Shown here one piece after another: positions 11,796-24,587 of a stretch of 64,000 nucleotides of DNA. This DNA is from Stenopsyche tienmushanensis (lineage: Eukaryota; Arthropoda; Insecta; Trichoptera; Stenopsychidae): the NCBI GenBank assembly GCA_008973525.1, contig WACJ01000186.1, positions 186,001 to 250,000 of the forward strand, in the 5' to 3' direction. The notes beneath the pieces were generated by a model that was given only the letters and a program-made list of their open reading frames with translations, was not told the DNA's origin and did no database searches. Within the stretch, counting starts at the first letter, position 1; each line of letters begins with the position of its first letter. The translations under genes and the position numbers were made by a program.

Positions 11796-12719
11796 CACGC
11801 ACCGCCGCCTCATCACCTCGCCGCCCTCTATACGTACACGTAGATATCTGACGCGTACATCGCACGTACGTACTCACCCCTGGTACACCGCTTTCCAGCC
11901 GACGGTATCGATTTTTGTCATCCCGCGCCCCTCCACCGACTCGCCCTCGGCTGACTCACCCCACCCCCACCCTCTGCAGCCTGCCGCCGAGCGCGAGGGG
12001 TGCCTTTCATGCCCCACCTAAACAAACTCTCATTTCCAACTGTCACCGCGCCCGATACTACCTCTGGACTCGACATTAGAAAGCTCTCCATTATTTATTC
12101 CATCACTTGGAACCGACCCCGTCAACGATCGGCGACATTAACAATTTACACCGCGAAAGTAACACGACTCGATTTATCATAATATAAATTACCCCGCACG
12201 AAGCATACATGTGCGTTGTTCATTTTAAAAGTGGCACAATTCGAACACTTTTCCAAATTGTACTATGATCGATGCCTCTGTCAATTAGAACAATGTAACA
12301 GTTTACTGTGCTCATAATTTATTATGTCGAGAGCGACGCTCTTGTAAAAAAACGGGTATGAGAACTGATGAAAAATTGAGACGCTTTCGTGGCGAAAAGA
12401 AGCGATCGTAAATTGCAGCGGGCAGGTGGCACGCCGAGATGAGCGGACGATAAACGATCTTTATTAAATCTATGTACCGCCTGATTCGATAGTAACAATA
12501 TTTTTGAATTCGCTTTCGTTATTAACTGTTCAATTAATGACTTTATTTTTTAAATGAATTTTGTATATGTATATGTGACTCGAACATCACGAAAAGCGAA
12601 ACTACACGTGGTAGTTGCTCGGAAAGAAAGAGAGAATCGATTGTATTCTGTCTCTTTCGCACATATAGAGACGCTACGAACGTGCGCCATGCCGCCTTTA
12701 CTGTATATATGTATACATA

Positions 12720-12795
12720 ACATAAAGCAACCATTATTTTATTATATATTACACAAACACAGCATGCTTTAGTTAACAATTTCTGTTAAATGGTA
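12720..12795 (+). repeat. dispersed repeat B, copy 1
   Basis: TTTTATTATATATTACACAA and ACACAGC, followed by TTTAGTTAACAATTTCTGTTAA, match 24340-24410 with few differences. The class is unknown. Confidence 0.55.
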
Positions 12796-13004
12796 AAAAA
12801 GCAATGCATAAAATCTAAGGAGCTAAGAAGTCTCACGCATTTTTATATGTATGTGACCTATTCTATCCTAATGCATACAAATAAATTATAAGCGGCGTTC
12901 CTTTCCCAGATAAGCTTTCACATCCTGATTTGAATAAATAGTAAAAATAAAGGATTAATAGAATGCAAACGTGGATGTACGGCCATACTAATCTATGGTT
13001 TAAA

Positions 13005-13092
13005 TGTAATACACTCGACCCACGTTTAAAAGCCCCACGAAATTGCCGTGTAATACAAATTTGTATTATGCAAGGTTCGTGCAAAACTATGT
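13005..13092 (+). repeat. dispersed repeat C, copy 1
   Basis: The block with ACACTCG, then GTAATACAAATTTGTATTAT and GCAAGGTT, resembles 19868-19963 (ACACTCG, GTAATACAAATCCGTGTTAT, ACAAGGTT). It is probably a decayed terminal region of a DNA transposon family. Confidence 0.5.
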
Positions 13093-13499
13093 TGTGCATC
13101 CCCAAAAAATATTAATTATATATATATGTACTTTTTAAATGAAAAATATTTGGGATTCTTTAGCATATAAAAAAATATGTAATAAACTGTTGCGTGGACC
13201 AAAATGTTCTGTCGTCGGCAGTTTGGTCGGCTTTGAGCTGGCCATACTTTTGGCTATTAAGACCCGCCGCGGACTAACCGTTAGGCGGGCAACCAAAAAG
13301 TCTTAACGTTGTTGTAGCCTTGGGAGGCGGTCGACGGACATTTTGGCCCGCACGCATCGCCCCGCATGGAGGCCACGTGCCTCGCAATCTTCGAAGTCGT
13401 GTTAATAATTGAAGACTTTCATTCATTATCCTCATATCCCGTCATGGAGTATTCCCCTCGTCGCCGCTCGACAGCCTGACAGCCGTCGTCGATCCAGCG

Positions 13500-13705
13500 G
13501 ATCAAAGAACTCTGCGCCCCCCTCGCCTAGTTAGGGGGCGCGTCCGCCGCTGTTCGGGCTCCGGCGGCCGGCGTTGCGGCCGGCGCTTTGCGCCCGCGGC
13601 GCGGCCGTCTGGGCCGTCCGAGATACGCCGCGGCGGTTGGCAGCCGTGGCGGCAGCGGCGTTGGTGCTGCGTTGGGGGCTCGCGAAGCGCGGCGCCCCCT
13701 CGTAT
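13500..13705. other. sharply bounded G+C island
   Basis: About 200 bp dominated by CGG/GCC/GCG words (GGCCGGCGTTGCGGCCGGCG, CGCCGCGGCGG) interrupt AT-rich sequence. The edges carry GGGGGCGCG and CGCGGCGCCCCC in inverse orientation. Frames are open on both strands (Ala/Arg/Pro-rich), as composition predicts. It could be a CpG-rich promoter, an Ala-rich exon on either strand, or a foreign fragment. Confidence 0.5.
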
Positions 13706-14251
13706 GCAACAAAACGATTGTCATATTTTAGCATGTTTATTATATATATTTCTAGATTAGGCACTTTTGTAATTCCCTTTTGAATTTTTAACTTCTTTCT
13801 CTTCTTCCGATTAGTTTGGTAGGTTCTTTGACAATCGACGCAATTTCTGATTGAACTAATAATATGCAGTGAGAATCGCTTTTTAATGTTTACAAAATGT
13901 TTCATTAAAATTCGCCCGACGGTCTTAATGCAGAGGGAACCGTGTATAAAAATGTGTATTAATCCTTATCGGTTGCTAGTTTCTTGTGCGTGATTTTGTT
14001 TGAGCTTATAATTATATTTATGAGTTCCATAGTCATACAGAATCCAGAAGATTTCCAAAACATTGGCGATTGGTATTTGTAAAAGGAATCCTACTTGGAA
14101 GAATATCAACATTATCACTCTAGATTTTAATCCAATCTTAGTCTGGGCTTTCATATATTGTTTTCATTTTTACATGCCTAAGTTTTTCTAGCTTTTTCTA
14201 GCAGGCATGTATACATATATACCGTACTTATATGTTTTTCAAATTGTTATT

Positions 14252-14532
14252 TTAACCTTTCACTACCGGTGATGTATTTACTACACCTCGACTCTAATAA
14301 TGGGAATATCGATATGAAATATAATAGATACGGGGCTCAGAATTTTTGTATTGCTCCGTAATATAATTACGAATCACATCAAAGTATTATAGTATATAAG
14401 TATTCATTTGCAGCGACGGAAATAAATAATTTGTCGGGAAATCGGGAATTTTCCGAGTTTTAGTCCGTGTCTCAGCAAGAACAATTGAAAATCCCGGGAT
14501 TGAAAATTTGGTTCGGGATTGTATTCCCTACT
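14252..14532 (+). repeat. dispersed hAT-associated repeat, copy 2
   Basis: The inverted counterpart of 5833-6058. It encodes the same TEINNLSGNREF start of a hAT C-terminal exon at about 14415-14455, then hits a stop (TTTTAG). It continues into TCCCGGGATT words at 14492-14532 like those at 6255-6350. Confidence 0.85.
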
Positions 14533-16696
14533 TACGACCGATAAGGGCTAATAACAAAAATACACAAACGATGACGAGGCACATTATGCGTTTTATTTAT
14601 CTTTATTCGAGCAATACAGTAAATCAAAGTCCTATGCACATATTTGTCGTCTGTGTGTCTGTGGGTCGCGCTATTTTCATTTTTTTGTCAATCACTCTTA
14701 ACGTCGTTGATGTTCTAATCTGCATTTCAACGACTGTATTCGGAATGTAGTTTTGGGGATTTGATGTTCGATTATGGAATTAACCGAGTGTGAATATTAG
14801 TTAAATTTGCCGCTAGACGCAGTCGGAACTTTTAACTCTGGTAAACGCCTGCGTAATTACCGTGTATGTAGTTAATTATCTGTTGCGATGCAAATGAGTT
14901 AATGAGCGATGCTCGGAACGTTTACTTGATGTACCAATTATTATTAGAGTCTTGTAAGAGTCTCGATTTAATTCAGTTGATGTCATTTTATTTTTTCAAG
15001 AAATTTCTCATGGTTAAAGTATGAGCGCGCTTCCATGGCGGAGTCTCGGGATTGCTGTCTTATGTTTCTCTAATTACGTGAGCTTCACGAACTTATCGCT
15101 TTCGTGCAGCATTGCACCCGAACGGAAAGGAATATCATAATTGAAAAGAACCTAATTGAAGTGCTTTAATTTTCGTATTTTTTTTTTGTTTGCCTGAATT
15201 GTTAATGGATAATAATGCATTTTTGCTATGGAGGACGACCCATAGAACGGAAGAAAGGATGATATTATTTTTGTGGCGAACAAAGCGCATGGGGCTTAAA
15301 ATGTTGAACTTTAGACTTGCATCGATGCTCGAAAGTTTCATCTTTGGTAAGTAGACGACGTAGATATCGGCAGTGGGAGCACCAAGATAAACCATTGTCT
15401 CCGATCTCTCGATTCTGTGCTTTATTGATCATCGCTCGGAATATTCGCCTACGTTTATAACATTATTAAACGTCTGTGTGATTAGTGCAAAGTCGATATG
15501 TAAATGATAATGAGATTCTTTTACGTGGTTATAATTTTGGTCTGGGAATAGGCTGAGATGTTTTGGTTTTGGTGTTGGTATAGGCTGAATTTCCATGGGC
15601 CCCGTTGGTGGATATGCGTCTAGCGTTGGTCATAAATTACCCTCGTCAGGGACACAACCCCCGTACGTGTGATCGTCGACTTGTAAGCTAAATATTTTCA
15701 CGCTTATTGTGATTATCTCTCCGAGCTAATATATTGCGTGTTTATTATTTTCGCGTAAAGTGTGCGAATCCCTAGACTCTGAAACGTTTGATGCGTATTT
15801 GATTCATTCAACCCTCAGGCGGCGGCTCATTGTCGTTTGCGTTAGTCGGTCGCTCTGAAACAACTTCGCAGACGACGTCGAGTGCGCCGAATAATGATGG
15901 TAATTTTCACATTTGTCGGGGTAAAATAATGAAATAATTTCATGTCCCCCTAATGAGACTTATTTTCGGAAGTCGGCATTTAGTCATAACTGTTCCGACA
16001 AAGTTTACAGCGCGAAGATGCTCCAGTGTTTAACTAAGATCATAGTGCGACACTAACTATCCTCGTTAACTCTCATAATTGGGAGCGGCGCTCTCTGCCT
16101 CTTTTTGACACCTCAGTACCACTTGTTTTTGTCGAGTACCATACTTGCTCTCGTTATACTGTCGAATGTTTATTTATTATTAATATGGATGTTTTAAAAA
16201 TTATCCTGGGATAAGTATCAATTTTTGTATATTATTTTAAATTAAAAGGTCTTCATTTTTTTGCGAAGACCTTCCATTTAGTAGTTTTTAATATTCTATA
16301 TCACTGTGTCCATGTTGATTCTTTGTGTATGGTGTCGTTCGTCACAAATCACAAATTTTAAAATGAAAGCGTTGGAGAATGTCAATATTGGAGATGCAGC
16401 ACTCTAGAGCTGTATCACATATCTCCAAATAGGTTTTAGTATGGCTTTAGGTAATATTTTATTAGGGAAAGATCTTCCACTCTGTTCCGTAATCATATAA
16501 TTGTTTTTCATTCAATTTTTTGTTTGTATAATTCATGGCAGTATAAAAAGTACTCTAAAATCGCCAAATCTATGACGTGGAAAACTTCGTGTTAACTGTC
16601 AAAGATCGCTCTCCGCTCGTTTTTTTGTCCATAAAATATTTATGAAAATGTTACGATTAGGGCTCTCAAATATTCGAATATTTTATATGTATTATA
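14533..16696. other. no gene seen
   Basis: AT-rich with scattered GC-richer spots. An octamer ATGCAAAT occurs near 14889. A small perfect hairpin, AGGTCTTC/GAAGACCT, lies at 16247-16273. No transposon ends recognised. Confidence 0.4.
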
Positions 16697-16704
16697 TATT
16701 AGAG

Positions 16705-16909
16705 CAGTGGTTCCTAACCTAGGGGGAATTACCCCTGCAGGGGTAAAACAGGTGTTCTGCGGGGGTAATCATGCTGGTAATTTTTGGTATGTAGATAATA
16801 AAATGGCAGATCAACGCCATGTGGCTGAGCACAAATTTTAAAGAGGGGTAAAATCAGTTTCCCTGATAGGCCATAGGGGTAACCATACTGAAAAGGTTAG
16901 GAAGCACTG
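16705..16909. mobile_element. hAT MITE with 8-bp target-site duplication
   Basis: The terminal inverted repeats are CAGTGGTTCCTAACCT at 16705 and AGGTTAGGAAGCACTG ending at 16909. The exact 8-bp direct repeat TATTAGAG flanks it at 16697-16704 and 16910-16917. The element is 205 bp and has no ORF. Both the CAGTGG start and the 8-bp duplication are hAT hallmarks, and the intact duplication suggests relatively recent insertion. Confidence 0.95.
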
Positions 16910-17207
16910 TATTAGAGGGTGATTCAAATATAAACCGGAATCTTGTTAGTGATATATAAAAATGCAAATGGAAATTCTTATATTTCTACAAAGTCCTCTT
17001 CATTAAAAATGCATTTATTTCTTCAAATAGGAAGCTTTTTGATACCGTCACTGAAGAAAAATGGCGAGAAGTAGCATTTTCTGTTGCGCAACGCGTTTTC
17101 TTGCAAAGGCATGAAATCAAACGAAATTTTGAGGGCTTTGGTTTCAAGCAAATGTTTGTTTGAAAGCAAACAAACAAAATCAGAAATATCCGAAGTTTAT
17201 TTACATT

Positions 17208-17462
17208 TCAAAAGTCCTTTTTTTTTGAAAATAAAAGTGCATTGAACGTTTTTACTTTTAAACTTGACCGTAATTTCGTTTTTATTGAGCTTGCTGTCGA
17301 AAAAACACTCTCAGTTGTGGTTGAGGTTGGTTTTATCGACAGTAGAGAATCGTAAAGAATATCTAAAATATCACACATTTTTCTGGCGTGATCGAAATTT
17401 TTGAATAGTTTTTCAGTGAACTTTATATTATCCTCATAAACAACCGGTGGCTCTGATTTCAA
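17208..17462 (-). pseudogene. hAT transposase C-terminal fragment
   Basis: An 84-residue minus-strand frame contains LLSIKPTSTTTESVFSTASS and IKTKLRSSLKVKTFNALLF, a divergent version of the hAT dimerisation motif (PTSxxxExxFS ... RSSL). It is a different subfamily from the 5605-5898 fragment. Broken frames with a possible continuation of the same transposase run to about 17750 but contain stops. No element ends were recognised. Confidence 0.75.
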
Positions 17463-17920
17463 TTATATCGGCAATTGTGTCGTCCAACTGTTTCTGATTC
17501 TATTACTTCTATTTCGTTGTTTATTATCTGCACTTCTAAATCGGAGCTGTCGGGGCGACTATCAGTTTCTATCAAAATATTGTTAAAAAATCTGATCAAT
17601 GTCTTGGATGGAAACTTTCCCCATTTTTAAATATAATATTAACTTCTTTTTTGCATTTCTTTGTTGCAATTTCGATTGGCGGACGAACATCGAGCAGTTT
17701 TCTAAACAATGTATTTCTTCATCAATAATATTCGATTGGGATCCCTAATTACGATGTTGTAAATTTGTTAATAACACACAATAAATGTCGATTCGTCGCA
17801 CGCTGTATATTTTAGAACAGTGAGTGTTCATAAAAAGAGCAGGACTTGCTAAGTTCACGTTTAGAAATGCAGTGATCGCCATTATCAAAATATGAAGATT
17901 TTCTCAGTGTTCGTTATTGC

Positions 17921-18050
17921 TCGTTCGTTATCAGCGGTCCGAAAAGTGGACCTTTTGGACATACAAACCTTGTGGCCCTTCCGTCCTCTTTTAGGGCCTT
18001 AGGGGGGAGTTAGATAATGACCATGGGCACTTCATACCCTTGTTACGGCT
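17921..18050 (+). repeat. dispersed repeat D, copy 1
   Basis: CGGTCCGAAAAGTGGACC, TTGGACATACAAACCTTGTG and, later, GGGGGGAGTTAGA through TTCATACCCTTGTTA recur in reverse complement at 47395-47700. A further copy of the GGTCC..GGACC palindrome plus TTTGGACAT is at 48397-48423. Class unknown. Confidence 0.75.
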
Positions 18051-20430
18051 CTGGCTGATGCTACATCTATTCGAAGTAATACGTTCAATGATCTGATCCT
18101 TCGATGCGGCCACGATAGTGTTAAAAACTTTCATCGTTACGTTCTATAACAGATACAGGCGTATCCTCATCATGCGTTTATCTTATATTTAGGTATTGAT
18201 TTTATAAAGGCGCTCATTAATTTGATTTGATACTAGATATGTTAGCTGCGACATTAATATAGGCGTGTCTCAAAAACTATGTTATGTGGATGTTTTTTTA
18301 AAAATTATTTTCCGTAGAATAATCAATTATAAATAATCACAGCTATTGCTAGAGTTACACAATCGGACGTGACGATATTGCGCTAGTGTTCGAATGAACT
18401 TTGAATGAATTTTTTCGGCGCGTTCCGCTGATAGTGTATCAGTCGGTTACGTCGAAACGACATACGTATTTTTTGTTTGCAGAATGCTTGTTAAATTCGC
18501 AAAAACATATCTTTTTCGCCGATAAAAATAGTCGATGTAACGATGGGGATTTGTCACACGAGAGTTATTAAAAGTTGAGGACGGCCTTCGGTTCCGTAGT
18601 CTCCGTAGTATTGAATTTAAACTCGTTTCGTGAGGAGCTTTTACGTCCCAAGGATAATTCGAGGCGAACAAAGCTCGTCGCCCAGCGGCGGAGACGAGGG
18701 CGCACTCCGTCGGCTCCGTAATAAAAATTTGCGAATTCGGGCTGCGAAAAGCAAAACGCCCATTGTCTCCCGCGGGGGTGTGCGAAAGCTGCTTACCATT
18801 GACGCTAATACAATACGTGTTTTTAAGTACGCCCGTATGAACCGATTTGACACACTTTCGTCGCGGATTCTGGAGCAGACTTGACAGGGATCCGATAAAG
18901 GCAGAAATTCCTTAATGACATTCTTCCATATTTCGCATATTGTTCCTGCGTCGCATCTCATCCCGGGGAAGTCCCAGTTAGGTGCGCGCTCGTTAAACAT
19001 TAGGGGCTGGCGTTTTTGTTGTTATGTCGATGTTTGGAGTTTTAGCGCGGCTTTTATTTGTGGCGCCATCTGTTGACGCTACGGATAAGTACGTTTTGAT
19101 TGCAGTAGAATCCCTACGGCGTTTCTGTTGGACTCGGCATACAAATTAAATCTATTTTTATTGAGATTTCAGGCTCGATCGTTTCGCATGCGTTTGTAGT
19201 CATTTGTGATGAATTTCGTAAAATCGCATGACAAACCTTTAGCATTTTATATAGATGTTGTCGTTCGAAGTATACTTGTCGCTTTGCGGCACACCACCGC
19301 TAATCGTATTATCGGTTGGGTTACGACGGGGCGGACTTGGAGCAGAGCTATAGAAAAAATGGACTGCTCCAAAACTCTGTAATAATTATGTAAAAAATGT
19401 ATCAATACATATTGCATAACTAATGACATAGTTACGGAGTGATTATATGTGGATTTTATTACATAAATCGAACGATTTTGGTAATTTAATAAATGCGACT
19501 CATTGCATCACCGACTTTTTTTCTATTCTGTCAAGTTTAAAAATACGGAAAATAAGGGCTAATAAGGGTTCCGGATGTATTTAATCTGTTAGTAGCTAAT
19601 TGTGGCGTGCGTCCCCGGTATGGCAGAACGTTTTGTCGTATGTTTCGTGACGAAAATACACAGTACCCGAGAATTCGATCCGTCTCGCAGAATCGATGAT
19701 GGAAATAACGTCGCTGCTTTATATGATTAATGGCATAATTTCTGCCTGTCTTGTATATGTTTCCGTGGAAACGCTCAGAATAAAAAACATGCTGTCGAAA
19801 TGAGCTATATTCAATAAAGTATCAAACGCAACGAGATAAAAATTAAATAAACATGGTGGTTGAAATAGGATGTACACTCGGGCGTCGTATAATACACTTA
19901 TATGGTTCCGCAAAAACGTCGCGTAATACAAATCCGTGTTATACAAGGTTTGAAGTTCATACAAAATTGGAGATATGGAAGAAGCTTTAATAAGAACAGA
20001 ACAAGGACAAGAAGAACACCAAATATACGGCCTTGACGAGAGGTATATGAAGAACTTCACTTTGCAACGTTAACAGCTTTGTCTTCTGTTAACTTCTATA
20101 TCGCTTTGAAATCGCCGAACTGAGAGGGTCAACCTGAAATGGGAAAGCACTCAGTCTAGAATTCGCTCGGGTAAGTTGTACGAGAACGGGGAGACATCCT
20201 CAGTTGGTGTAGGAGCAAATCCGAGATGCACTTAAGCGTTACGTATGTCTTCATCCTATAACGGCAAAGCCCTAGCAAGGAAAGGAGGGACTGGACTCTC
20301 TGCGCTCCAGAAAGCCCTTTCCAGTGCAATCAAAAAGTTCGTCCAGAGTAGTTTTCCCTGTGTCTCCCGTAGAAAATTACTCAGTCTTTATAAACCTCCC
20401 CACACTCCCATTCATTCAGGAGATCCGCTG
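18051..20430. other. no gene seen; repeat C copy at 19868-19963
   Basis: A moderately GC-rich block at 18560-19000 keeps a 119-residue minus-strand frame open without recognisable domain. Repeat C (second copy) is at 19868-19963. Otherwise AT-rich and featureless. Confidence 0.4.
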
Positions 20431-20439
20431 GGTGAACGT

Positions 20440-20690
20440 TCGAAATGAAACTCGGAGGTAATGCTACCTTCAACGTAGCTACTTCGGTGCAACTGCTTTC
20501 TGGCTCATTAATTGTGTTAGATTCATTTGATATTTCGACTAATTCGTCTTTGTTCAACGTACGATCCTCCAATATTTCTTGGATGTCATGAATATCCATG
20601 TCATCAAAATCTTCTCCATCAATATCACGACAAATGTTTATTATCCTTTGGTATTCATCTTCTATTGATGATGAGATATTTTCTCCCGGG
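20440..20690 (-). pseudogene. Tigger/pogo transposase C-terminal fragment
   Basis: The minus strand reads EDEYQRIINICRDIDGED then FDDMDIHDIQEILEDRTLN and KDELVEISNE. This acidic helix, with a D-I-QE-IL core followed by LxxDELVEI, closely resembles the end of Tigger transposases, where the consensus is a VDxxDVEELLxxHxxELTxEELIEL-like motif. The rest of the gene is not seen. Confidence 0.6.
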
Positions 20691-23600
20691 ACTACTTTTG
20701 TTCACAGCTTTTTTCAGCACGAATTTAAATTGGATTGCTTTTTATTTCTTTAACGGATACAAAAACAATATCGACAAAATCTCGAATAGATTTTTTTTGC
20801 AGGCTTTGGAAGTGTTAAATTTTCATCTTGACTCGGATATAGACGTAAATCGGGATGAATTTGAGATGACCGTGGATACAATCATATATTATGGATTCTC
20901 ACAGGGAGTTCCATGCACAAGTCTTCTAAACGTTGATAATTGACCATATGCCTCTTTGGTCATATACGATGAATTCTACAAAACTTATTTCAATATAGAT
21001 ATGCATTCAAATTTTAGATTTTTAAATGTTAATTAAGTTTTAATGAAAGTTTGAATCAAAGACGTTGGATCGCCGATCGTTCAGGGATCGCAGTGTGTTT
21101 TTTTAAATTTGAAGTGCCACGTGCTCGCTAGGTTACAAATGCATGTGGTAAAACGCAAATGTGTATCAAGGCGGGGTGAATGGGGTTGTTCGGTAGGGGT
21201 GTCGCTGGTGAGCAAGTGCAACGCACCCGCTTACGTTGCATGTGTGCGTACGACTCTGCCCGCCATCCACCACCCACATTGCACACACCACACTCCGCCC
21301 ATACCCCCGCCATAATTAATATCCCACGATGTCTGTTATCGGTGATAACGGTCGCTATCTTTTTTTTTTCACGGTTCTTGACCGTCCGCCGAATCGCGGA
21401 TTAGTGCACATGCTAATTTCGAAGTGTGTCGCGCTTGCGAATTGGATGGGGGGGGGGGGGGGTGGATGGATGAAGAAAATTCAGCCCAGGTTCGGAGATT
21501 AACTCGGTCGGTTTTATTACGGTCGGCGAATTCGTCTTGTTTATGAGGTGATTTATAAACCTTCCCTTAATGATATATACACAATGAAGCCGGCGCGAGA
21601 GCGTTTTTTATGTCTTCGGACGAATTATATCCGAGACGACTCGATATTTTCTGCTGTGTTCCGTATAGTTTTCAATGAGATGAATAAATTATTTTAATAT
21701 TTGTGGATTCGTGAATTCATTTTGGGTAGTTTAGACGTTTTAAAGAAAATTGTAAGCCAGAAAATCGACTGAAGTGACACACTCTGTCTTGTAAGGAATG
21801 CGTTCGGATGGACACAGTGAACAGCCGGTTAATTGGGACGCTGGATCAAACGAACTATTGCCCCGATTAACAAAAATGAATACTATAGTCAACAAATAAT
21901 CAATACATTTTTATAAACTGTCCATATCTGTTATCATCCCTAGTACGATAGAAAGTTAGTTTTAATCAAAACTATTATCAATGTTTGAAAGTTTTGAAAC
22001 ATTGGCATATCAAAGGGTAGGCAGTTAAAATATTTTGAGCAAAAATTGCAATCGATTTAGTCGAAAACACGAAAACGATTAATGCAAAATATTATGAGGG
22101 TGTTTTTAAAGACAACATATCTTACATATCAGCTGTTTAATAAATTATAATTTTGATTGTTGCAACATCATTTGGCAGATTTATTATTATCATCGAAAAA
22201 ATATATGATGCAGATTATTTTGAGAAGATGGACAAATCGACCCATATATAATGCATTAGAAGTATATTAGTCAGTTGTTGCGCAAGAATGCTTCCGAACA
22301 TCCATAGTTGTTTGGATTTAGGCTGCGACTGAAATAGCGGTCGTCGAGAGAATTCAGACAAATGAGAAGATTATGTCGATGATCGAAGTATTAAGATTTC
22401 GTTTATGATCGCTGAATATAATTAGGAGAGAAGGGTGTATGCAGGTGGGTGGTAGATTTCTTGCGGCGATGCAACAGTGCGGGGTTGGAGGGCGGAGGAG
22501 GCTGTGCGCCGGAAAATCAATGGGCGTATGTCGCGCTCTACGCGGAAAACTGCCTCTTTTCTCAGAAGCTCCTCCTCCACGAGTTGTCGCGATGCCGGAT
22601 GTCCGGCATTCCCCGCGACCACTTGCATCACCAACCCATTACTCCATAGAGACAGATTAGCTTTATCTTTGTTACTTTATAATTAGTAATCATTGCCTCT
22701 TGATTGTTAAAATCAGTTATTTTTTAAAAGACAAGGGAAATCGTCAGTATCAGACCGTGGGGATAGGATATTGATCAGATAGACTTTGAAAGATCAACTT
22801 CTGCAAGAACTGCGTTGGGAAGAAATGTTCAAGAATCGGATATAAAAATGTTTCATATTATGCCAAGAAATTATGCGTCCCTCCGTCTTCGTCCATTTTA
22901 CTCTCGCGAATTTGAGACTAAACGGGAAGACTGATTTTTGGAAAACGTTACAAAAGAGTATCCTCTGGTCATCATTTTCCGTCTATGCAAGTTCAATATC
23001 GTCTTAGTTCTACATTTTGGACGATCGAATGGACATCCTCCCGCATCCCCGGGGATCACTGCCCCTTTCTTGGCACGCGTCTAAATATTTTCATTACTAA
23101 TTTATTCGTTTCGTTTATATTATTATATTATTTATATCGTTGTTATAACGAGCGTTTCCGTTTCTGTTCGCAGCGCGATATTCGGCTCCGAATGAATTCC
23201 GCGATAGTCGTCGTTATCGGCTATAATATAATAAAAATCCGGAAATGTGCCTCGCGCTCGATATTACACATAATTCGTTTAGATGCACGAAATCTGACGA
23301 GTTTTATCAGGAAAACGCGGACACATTGGACACCGATACTGGTGCGCTTTATCTCTGTCATGGATGACGAAGAGTCCGCGCTGCTGTGTTATTATTGCCA
23401 AGATTTTGTTTCCTTTGTTTGACATGGAAGTGGCTCCGGTTGCGATGCAAACGTCAACGCGTTGGATCTTTGTTTTCGCGGCACGATATTTAAGCGCAAT
23501 ACGTTGCACTTGGAGATAATCGACAGATTGGCGTTGCTATTTTTTTTTTATTATTGCTGTCGTCGCTTTGAAACGGCGATCGAGCTGAATTCAATTGCAT

Positions 23601-24339
23601 TGTTTCAAAATCGGCTCGGAATTTTGCGCGGTCATTCCTCGTCGTCTGCGATCTTTGTTGGCGAGCCGTCTCGTGGAGGTCGAACGCTCTCGAGAGATTC
23701 GTCCAGGACTCGAAGATCAGAGTCGTCGACCTTCTCGGCTGTGATTTTTCGCGGTGTCCGCCTCGATCTGAAGAAATGCATCGCTGTTATAGATTTGCAT
23801 TTTGTTTGCATGACCTAGCCGAACTGGCAGTGGGTTGCACCAAAAGCCGTCGGACCGCTTTGCTTCGTCTCGGTTCCCCTTTCTCCCGTTTGCCTACTTT
23901 CCCGGCGCTCTGTTATGGGCGTGCAGATGTGCTTCCGACTGTCGCGGGGTCGCTGCCCTCAACCCTCCGGAGACGGATCGTGCGTCCAAATAAAACAACC
24001 CTTAATTACATGCCGGCTGCGATGTCTCTCCCCCAGTCCGCAGAATTCGAATCAGCTCGACCGAACAATGGAAGCGCGCTCATGAGAGTTTGCGATCTAG
24101 AACGATAAAAACCAGCTTATGCTGCTCGCATATACGGGGGAATGGTCGTCTTCAAATGTTGTTCTTCGTGGATGGAGCTTATTCGAATCGTCGAAATCAA
24201 TTGCATAGTTATTATTGCCATTTTGTGTTCAAATTGCCTTGAAAGTCACGGGAAGTGTAACTCCAGTCGGCAGTTGGTCATAATCCGTCGCATACATCAT
24301 AAACACGCTACGCGCATGCGTCATGCGTGCATAAAGCGA
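20691..24339. other. no gene seen; several composition-driven ORFs
   Basis: Frames of 110-145 residues (22985-23422, 23462-23818, 23776-24108) lie in a G+C-richer block but overlap frames on both strands and show no domain. A G15 run is at 21448-21462. No transposon ends recognised. Confidence 0.4.
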
Positions 24340-24410
24340 GCACTAGATGCCTATTTTATTATGTATTACACAAACACAGCTTCATATTTTAGCTAAAAAT
24401 TTCGGTTAAG
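24340..24410 (+). repeat. dispersed repeat B, copy 2
   Basis: TTTTATTATGTATTACACAA and ACACAGC, then TTTTAGCTAAAAATTTCGGTTAA, are homologous to 12720-12795. Confidence 0.55.
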
Positions 24411-24587
24411 ACTACCGCATCTATACCGATGACCCGTGTTAATAACGGGGGATGTTTTAGAGAAAATCGTGATTGACGAAGGAATTTTATTATCCACATG
24501 GTTCTGCGTTGCAAAAAATAATATAGTGTTCCTTGTTTGACTTGTCAAATAATCGTTTATAAGCACGCTTTACTGCACTTAATATAT

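Larger units (their letters stand above)
10934..14251. other. gene-poor stretch with GC-rich patches
   Basis: It contains a GC-richer block at 11300-12010 with a short degenerate tandem array (11733-11795), an extreme G+C island at 13500-13705, and repeat fragments at 12720-12795 and 13005-13092. Open frames here (for example 132 residues at 11305-11703) follow base composition and show no recognisable domain. Confidence 0.45.

Noticed and set aside
11700..11850. Possible CRISPR-like or phased repeat array
   Set aside because: Units are 8-10 bp, degenerate and directly adjacent with no spacers; the genome is an insect, so a minisatellite or GC-rich patch is the simpler reading.
18641..19000. 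A 119-codon minus-strand frame
   Set aside because: Overlaps an open frame on the plus strand in the same GC-rich patch and shows no recognisable protein feature.
19650..19690. TTCGATCC word resembling a tRNA T-loop
   Set aside because: No A-box, acceptor pairing or anticodon arm could be placed around it.
22985..23422. A 145-codon open frame in a G+C-richer block
   Set aside because: Other open frames overlap it on both strands, and it has no domain, no splice signals and no codon pattern different from noise; base composition explains it.
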